A stretch of DNA of 15,971 bases from JBGSIZ01 sp041742255 (GTDB lineage Bacteria > Pseudomonadota > Alphaproteobacteria > Rhodobacterales > Rhodobacteraceae): the NCBI GenBank assembly GCA_041742255.1, contig JBGSIZ010000215.1, forward strand, positions 1 to 15,971, written 5' to 3'. Below are positions 13,398-15,971 of the stretch, piece after piece (within the stretch, counting starts at the first letter, position 1; every line of letters starts with the position of its first letter). The position numbers and the translations under genes were made by a program. Below the pieces are notes generated by a model that made no database searches, had not been told where the DNA came from, and was given only the letters and a program-made list of their open reading frames with translations.

Positions 13398-14099
13398 TCA
13401 GCCTTTGGGGGCAGGGATGGATTTGCCGGTTTGCACAGCGGGGCGGGCGTAGAACCGGTCCACATAGGCGGGCACGTTTTTCAGGTCTGCCCAGCCGGTG
13501 ATGTCCTGTGCGCCGTAGAAATCGAGCGCGTTGAGCCATGGTGCCAAGGCGATGTCGGCGATGGAGAAATCCCCCGCGATCCAGTCTTGCCCGGCCAGTT
13601 GTTTTTCCACCACTGCCAGAAGCCGCTGTGCCTCGGTCACATAACGTGCCTTGGGCCGGGGGTCGTCGATGTCTTTGCCCGCGAATTTGTGGAAAAAGCC
13701 CAACTGCCCGAACATTGGCCCCACGCCCCCCATCTGGAACATGACCCATTGGATGACGCGGTATTTGTCCGCCGCCGAGGCCCCCAGCAATTTGCCCGTC
13801 TTTTCAGCCAGATAGATCAGGATTGCCCCGCTTTCGAACAGCGCCAGCGGTGTTCCGTCCGGCCCAACGGGGTCGAGGATTGCCGGGATTTTGTTGTTGG
13901 GATTGAGCGACAGGAATTCCGCGCTGCGCACGTCTGTATCCGACAGCGTGACGAGGTGGGGTTCATAGACCAGCCCCAGTTCTTCGAGGGCGATCGACAC
14001 TTTGACCCCGTTGGGTGTGGGGTAGGAATAGAGCTGGATCACACCCGGGTTGGCGGCAGGCCAGCGCGTCGTGATCGGAAAGGCGGAGAGATCGGTCAT
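13398..14099 (-). CDS. glutathione S-transferase family protein (YghU/YfcG-like)
   Basis: 233 residues, cytoplasmic. The thioredoxin-like N-terminal domain (about 20-100) shows YSYPTPNGVKVSIALEELGL (24-43), with Thr28-Pro-Asn30-Gly instead of a catalytic Ser/Tyr, the hallmark of the Ure2p-like/Nu-class proteins YfcG and YghU, which act as disulfide-bond reductases using glutathione. NPNNKIPAILDP (66-77) carries the cis-proline, and LFESGAILIYLAEKTGKL (87-104) binds the gamma-glutamyl part. The helical C-terminal domain includes VMFQMGGVGPMFGQLGFFHK and IADIALAPWLNAL. ATG 14099 gives the family N-terminus MTDLSAFPITTRWPA; another ATG 7 bases upstream is out of frame and nearer to the AAAGGA site. 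Convergent with pheT, divergent from mscL. True substrate unknown. Confidence 0.9.
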   Translation of the reverse strand: MTDLSAFPITTRWPAANPGVIQLYSYPTPNGVKVSIALEELGLVYEPHLVTLSDTDVRSAEFLSLNPNNKIPAILDPVGPDGTPLALFESGAILIYLAEKTGKLLGASAADKYRVIQWVMFQMGGVGPMFGQLGFFHKFAGKDIDDPRPKARYVTEAQRLLAVVEKQLAGQDWIAGDFSIADIALAPWLNALDFYGAQDITGWADLKNVPAYVDRFYARPAVQTGKSIPAPKG

Positions 14100-14262
14100 G
14101 GCGCATGGCGTCCTTTGTGTGAGTTGTCCGATGTATTTGCATCATACGGGGAAAGCCCCTGCAAAAAAGCCATGGAACCGTTGAGAAACGGCGCTATGAG
14201 TGTGCGCGTTAGCGCGATCGGCACAACGCCGGGGCGTGTTTGTAGCACATGTGGGGACTGGA
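14100..14262. other. divergent GST/mscL spacer with small hairpins
   Basis: 163 bases without a gene. It holds short inverted repeats: GATG-N6-CATC (14130-14143), GGGG-AAAG-CCCC (14148-14159), CCGTT-GAGA-AACGG (14178-14191) and CGCG-TTAG-CGCG (14205-14216). On the minus strand TATGAT (14146-14141) is a good -10 for the GST gene, though no convincing -35 pairs with it. I see no strong mscL promoter. An open frame runs from 14200 into mscL but looks non-coding. Confidence 0.35.
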
Positions 14263-14634
14263 ATGATCAAAGAGTTCAAAGAATTCATCTCTAAGGGCAA
14301 TGTCATGGACCTTGCCGTCGGTATCATCATCGGCGCGGCGTTCACCGCCATCGTGACGTCGCTGGTTGATAACCTTATTCAGCCGCTGATTGGCCTGTTC
14401 ATGGGCGGTGTCGATTTCAGCAGCATGGCGTTGGCCGTGGGCGAAGCAAAGTTCATGTATGGCTCGTTCATCACCGCCGTCATCAACTTTCTGATCGTGG
14501 CCTTTGTCGTGTTCATCCTTGTGAAGATGATGAACAAGCTGATGCCAAGGCCCGCACCGGCCCCCGAGGCCCCCAAAGGCCCGACCGCAGAGCAACTGTT
14601 GGCCGAGATCCGCGACGTTTTGAAGGCCAAGTGA
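14263..14634 (+). CDS. mscL: large-conductance mechanosensitive channel
   Basis: 123 residues, inner-membrane pentameric channel that opens under membrane tension to release solutes on hypo-osmotic shock. The start gives the family N-terminus MIKEFKEFISKGNVMDLAVG. TM1, the gate helix, is about 15-45 (AVGIIIGAAFTAIVTSLVDN), with the conserved NVMDLAVG and LVDNLIQPLIG. A short periplasmic loop (48-66) follows, then TM2 at about 68-92, a Pro-rich linker (95-107) and the C-terminal helix TAEQLLAEIRDVLKAK. Length is within the family range (about 120-150). Its ribosome-binding site GGGGACTGG is weak. It is a single-gene transcript closed by a strong terminator. Confidence 0.97.
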   Translation: MIKEFKEFISKGNVMDLAVGIIIGAAFTAIVTSLVDNLIQPLIGLFMGGVDFSSMALAVGEAKFMYGSFITAVINFLIVAFVVFILVKMMNKLMPRPAPAPEAPKGPTAEQLLAEIRDVLKAK

Positions 14635-14663
14635 TCCGAGCCTGATCGCATTGTCGGAAAGAG

Positions 14664-14695
14664 GGCCCGCACCGTTGACCAGTGCGGGCCTTTTT
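14664..14695 (+). terminator. mscL rho-independent terminator
   Basis: A perfect 9-base stem GGCCCGCAC (14664-14672) / GTGCGGGCC (14682-14690) with a 9-base loop, followed immediately by TTTTTG, 29 bases after the mscL stop. This is the clearest intrinsic terminator in the window. Confidence 0.92.
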
Positions 14696-14707
14696 GTTTG
14701 TGGAATG

Positions 14708-15313
14708 TCAGGCCGTCGTTGCCGTCCGGGTCGGCCGGGGCCGCAGCCAGTTCCACCAGATCCGGTAGGCGGTCAGGGCGGCCAGTGGCCCGAAGTGGAT
14801 CATCGCCGCCTCTGGGCTGCGCCAGTCATGCAGGCTCGCCCAGTGCAGGAGCGTCAGGACCGCCGCCCCGTAGGTCCACCGTTGCAGTGGTTTCCACCAG
14901 ACACCGAGCGCCCGCATCATTGCATCTGTCGAGGTCATTGCCAGCGGCACAAAGATCGCGAACGCCACCCAGCCTGTCCAGATGTCGAACTCTGTGGCCT
15001 CGCTCAGCACCCGCGAGAGCGGTTCGGACAAGAGGTAGAACCCGGTGTGGAGTGCCGCGTAGCAAAACGCCGCCACCCCGAAATACCGCCGGTTCCGCAC
15101 CAGCCAGCGCGGCCCCCGCCAGCCTTTGAACAACAGCATGAGCGGCGTGGCCATCATGCCGATGATGAGGAACCGCGCCGCGAATTCCCCCGTGGGGTGC
15201 AAGAGCGCGTGATAGACCCGCGCGCTGTCGGCTGTTGCTGCCTCGTATGCGATGCCGACCGAGGGCAGCGCCAGAATGAGCCAGAGGAGATAAGGGGAAA
15301 GACGGGACAACAT
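14708..15313 (-). CDS. ferric-reductase-like (MsrQ-type) heme membrane protein
   Basis: 201 residues with about six hydrophobic segments (about 5-25, 46-63, 78-95, 112-127, 148-160, 172-188). It fits the ferric reductase-like transmembrane domain and most resembles MsrQ/YedZ, the b-heme inner-membrane subunit that passes electrons to the periplasmic methionine sulfoxide reductase MsrP. Candidate heme ligands are His89 (YAALHTGFYL) and His157/His162 (LLHWASLHDW), with His35/His39 and His173 also in or near the membrane. MKPLQRW-like VWWKPLQRWTYGA (138-150) is an MsrQ-family feature. AGGAG lies 6 bases before the ATG. No msrP gene is in the window, so I give no symbol; it could serve another acceptor. 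It lies 55 bases downstream of alanine dehydrogenase on the same strand. Confidence 0.78.
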   Translation of the reverse strand: MLSRLSPYLLWLILALPSVGIAYEAATADSARVYHALLHPTGEFAARFLIIGMMATPLMLLFKGWRGPRWLVRNRRYFGVAAFCYAALHTGFYLLSEPLSRVLSEATEFDIWTGWVAFAIFVPLAMTSTDAMMRALGVWWKPLQRWTYGAAVLTLLHWASLHDWRSPEAAMIHFGPLAALTAYRIWWNWLRPRPTRTATTA

Positions 15314-15368
15314 GCAGGACTCCTGTAAAGATACCCCCGTTGAACGTGTCCCGTCCCGTTTTCCGTCG

Positions 15369-15971
15369 CTAGTGTTTCAAGGCGTCCGTTGCTGCCATGA
15401 CATCAAGCCCGAGCGCCGCCCCGACCGCCCCGTAGGTCAGGTGCCCCGCGTGGACGTTGAGCCCCGCCAAGAGGTGCGGATCGTCTGCGCAGGCTTGTTT
15501 CCAGCCCTTGTCTGCGAGCGCCAGAAGGAAGGGCATCGTCGCGTTTCCAAGCGCGATGGTCGAGGTTCGTGCCACCGCCCCCGGCATGTTCGCCACGCAG
15601 TAGTGCATGATCCCGTCCACGTCATACACCGGGTCCTGATGCGTTGTTGCGTGGCTGGTTTCAAAACACCCGCCTTGGTCAATCGCCACGTCCACCAGTG
15701 CCGCCCCCGGTTTGAGGTCTACAAGCTGTGCCCGGCTGATCAGTTTGGGCGCCGCCGCCCCCGGCACCAGAACCGCCCCGATGATCATGTCCGCGTCCCG
15801 TGCGAGGTCGATCGTGTTTCCGGCACTGGCATAGGCGTTTTTGAAGCTGCCCCCAAAGGTGTCATCCAGATACCGCAGCCGCGCCAGCGACCGGTCCAGA
15901 ACCGTCACGTCTGCCCCCATCCCCGCCGCGATCCGTGCCGCGTGCGTGCCCACGACGCCGCCCCCGATCAC
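15369..15971 (-). CDS. ald: alanine dehydrogenase, N-terminal part outside window
   Basis: About 200 C-terminal residues of an enzyme of about 370; the true start is beyond the right edge and the first visible codon is an internal GTG (Val). L-alanine + NAD+ + H2O to pyruvate + ammonia + NADH. The NAD-binding Rossmann motif IGGGVVGTHAARIAAG opens the fragment, followed by VTVLDRSLARLRYLDDTFGG. ALVDVAIDQGGCFETS holds the Asp corresponding to catalytic Asp270 of the Mycobacterium enzyme, then VYDVDGIMHYCVANMPGAVA, TSTIALGNATMPFLLALADK and HAGHLTYGAV are all typical of Ald. Ends with TAG at 15371-15369. A link to the D-amino-acid operon 11 kb away is not implied by position. Confidence 0.95.
   Translation of the reverse strand: MIGGGVVGTHAARIAAGMGADVTVLDRSLARLRYLDDTFGGSFKNAYASAGNTIDLARDADMIIGAVLVPGAAAPKLISRAQLVDLKPGAALVDVAIDQGGCFETSHATTHQDPVYDVDGIMHYCVANMPGAVARTSTIALGNATMPFLLALADKGWKQACADDPHLLAGLNVHAGHLTYGAVGAALGLDVMAATDALKH

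Overview
The window looks like chromosomal housekeeping DNA from a marine alphaproteobacterium of the Rhodobacteraceae (Roseobacter group). Reasons: an L-malyl-CoA/beta-methylmalyl-CoA lyase very like Rhodobacter Mcl1; the family-typical neighbours pyk / DUF1244 / N-formylglutamate amidohydrolase and rpmI-rplT-pheS-pheT; GC-rich coding DNA; and GGAGGTATTTG / GAGGATATTTG intergenic motifs that I associate with this family. The genus cannot be named from the sequence alone. I see no phage, transposase, CRISPR array or tRNA/rRNA gene. No intergenic stretch exceeds about 245 bases.

Layout. (1) 1-926, minus: mcl1, lacking only its last few codons. (2) 1170-4076, plus: a tight three-gene unit, dgcN (DUF1611 N-acetyltransferase), dgcA (enolase-superfamily epimerase) and a fold-type IV D-amino-acid transaminase. 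This is the most interesting block. Transamination of D-amino acids onto 2-oxoglutarate gives D-glutamate; DgcN would acetylate it, and DgcA would convert N-acetyl-D-glutamate to N-acetyl-L-glutamate. The mcl1/dgcN divergent spacer holds several palindromes and candidate promoters. (3) 4073-5158, minus: a membrane-anchored RTX repeat protein and an 89-residue protein resembling its C-terminal module. (4) 5301-6407, minus: a DUF1244 protein and an N-formylglutamate amidohydrolase, divergent from pyk (6540-7985), whose leader carries a LacI-type palindrome. (5) 8022-8932, plus: a small membrane protein, then rpmI-rplT with their own candidate promoter and terminator. (6) 9042-13243, plus: pheS and pheT, separated by a GTG-start ASCH-domain gene overlapping pheS and by a small two-helix membrane protein that may start at CTG. 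(7) 13255-13337: a GC hairpin cluster between convergent pheT and a glutathione S-transferase gene. (8) 14263-14634, plus: mscL with a clear intrinsic terminator. (9) 14708-15971, minus: a ferric-reductase-like (MsrQ-type) heme membrane protein downstream of alanine dehydrogenase, which runs off the right edge.

Most genes are confident family assignments. The less explored elements are the D-amino-acid operon and its candidate operators, the RTX pair, the two genes inside pheST, and the pyk leader palindrome. All regulatory calls are by eye and have modest confidence.
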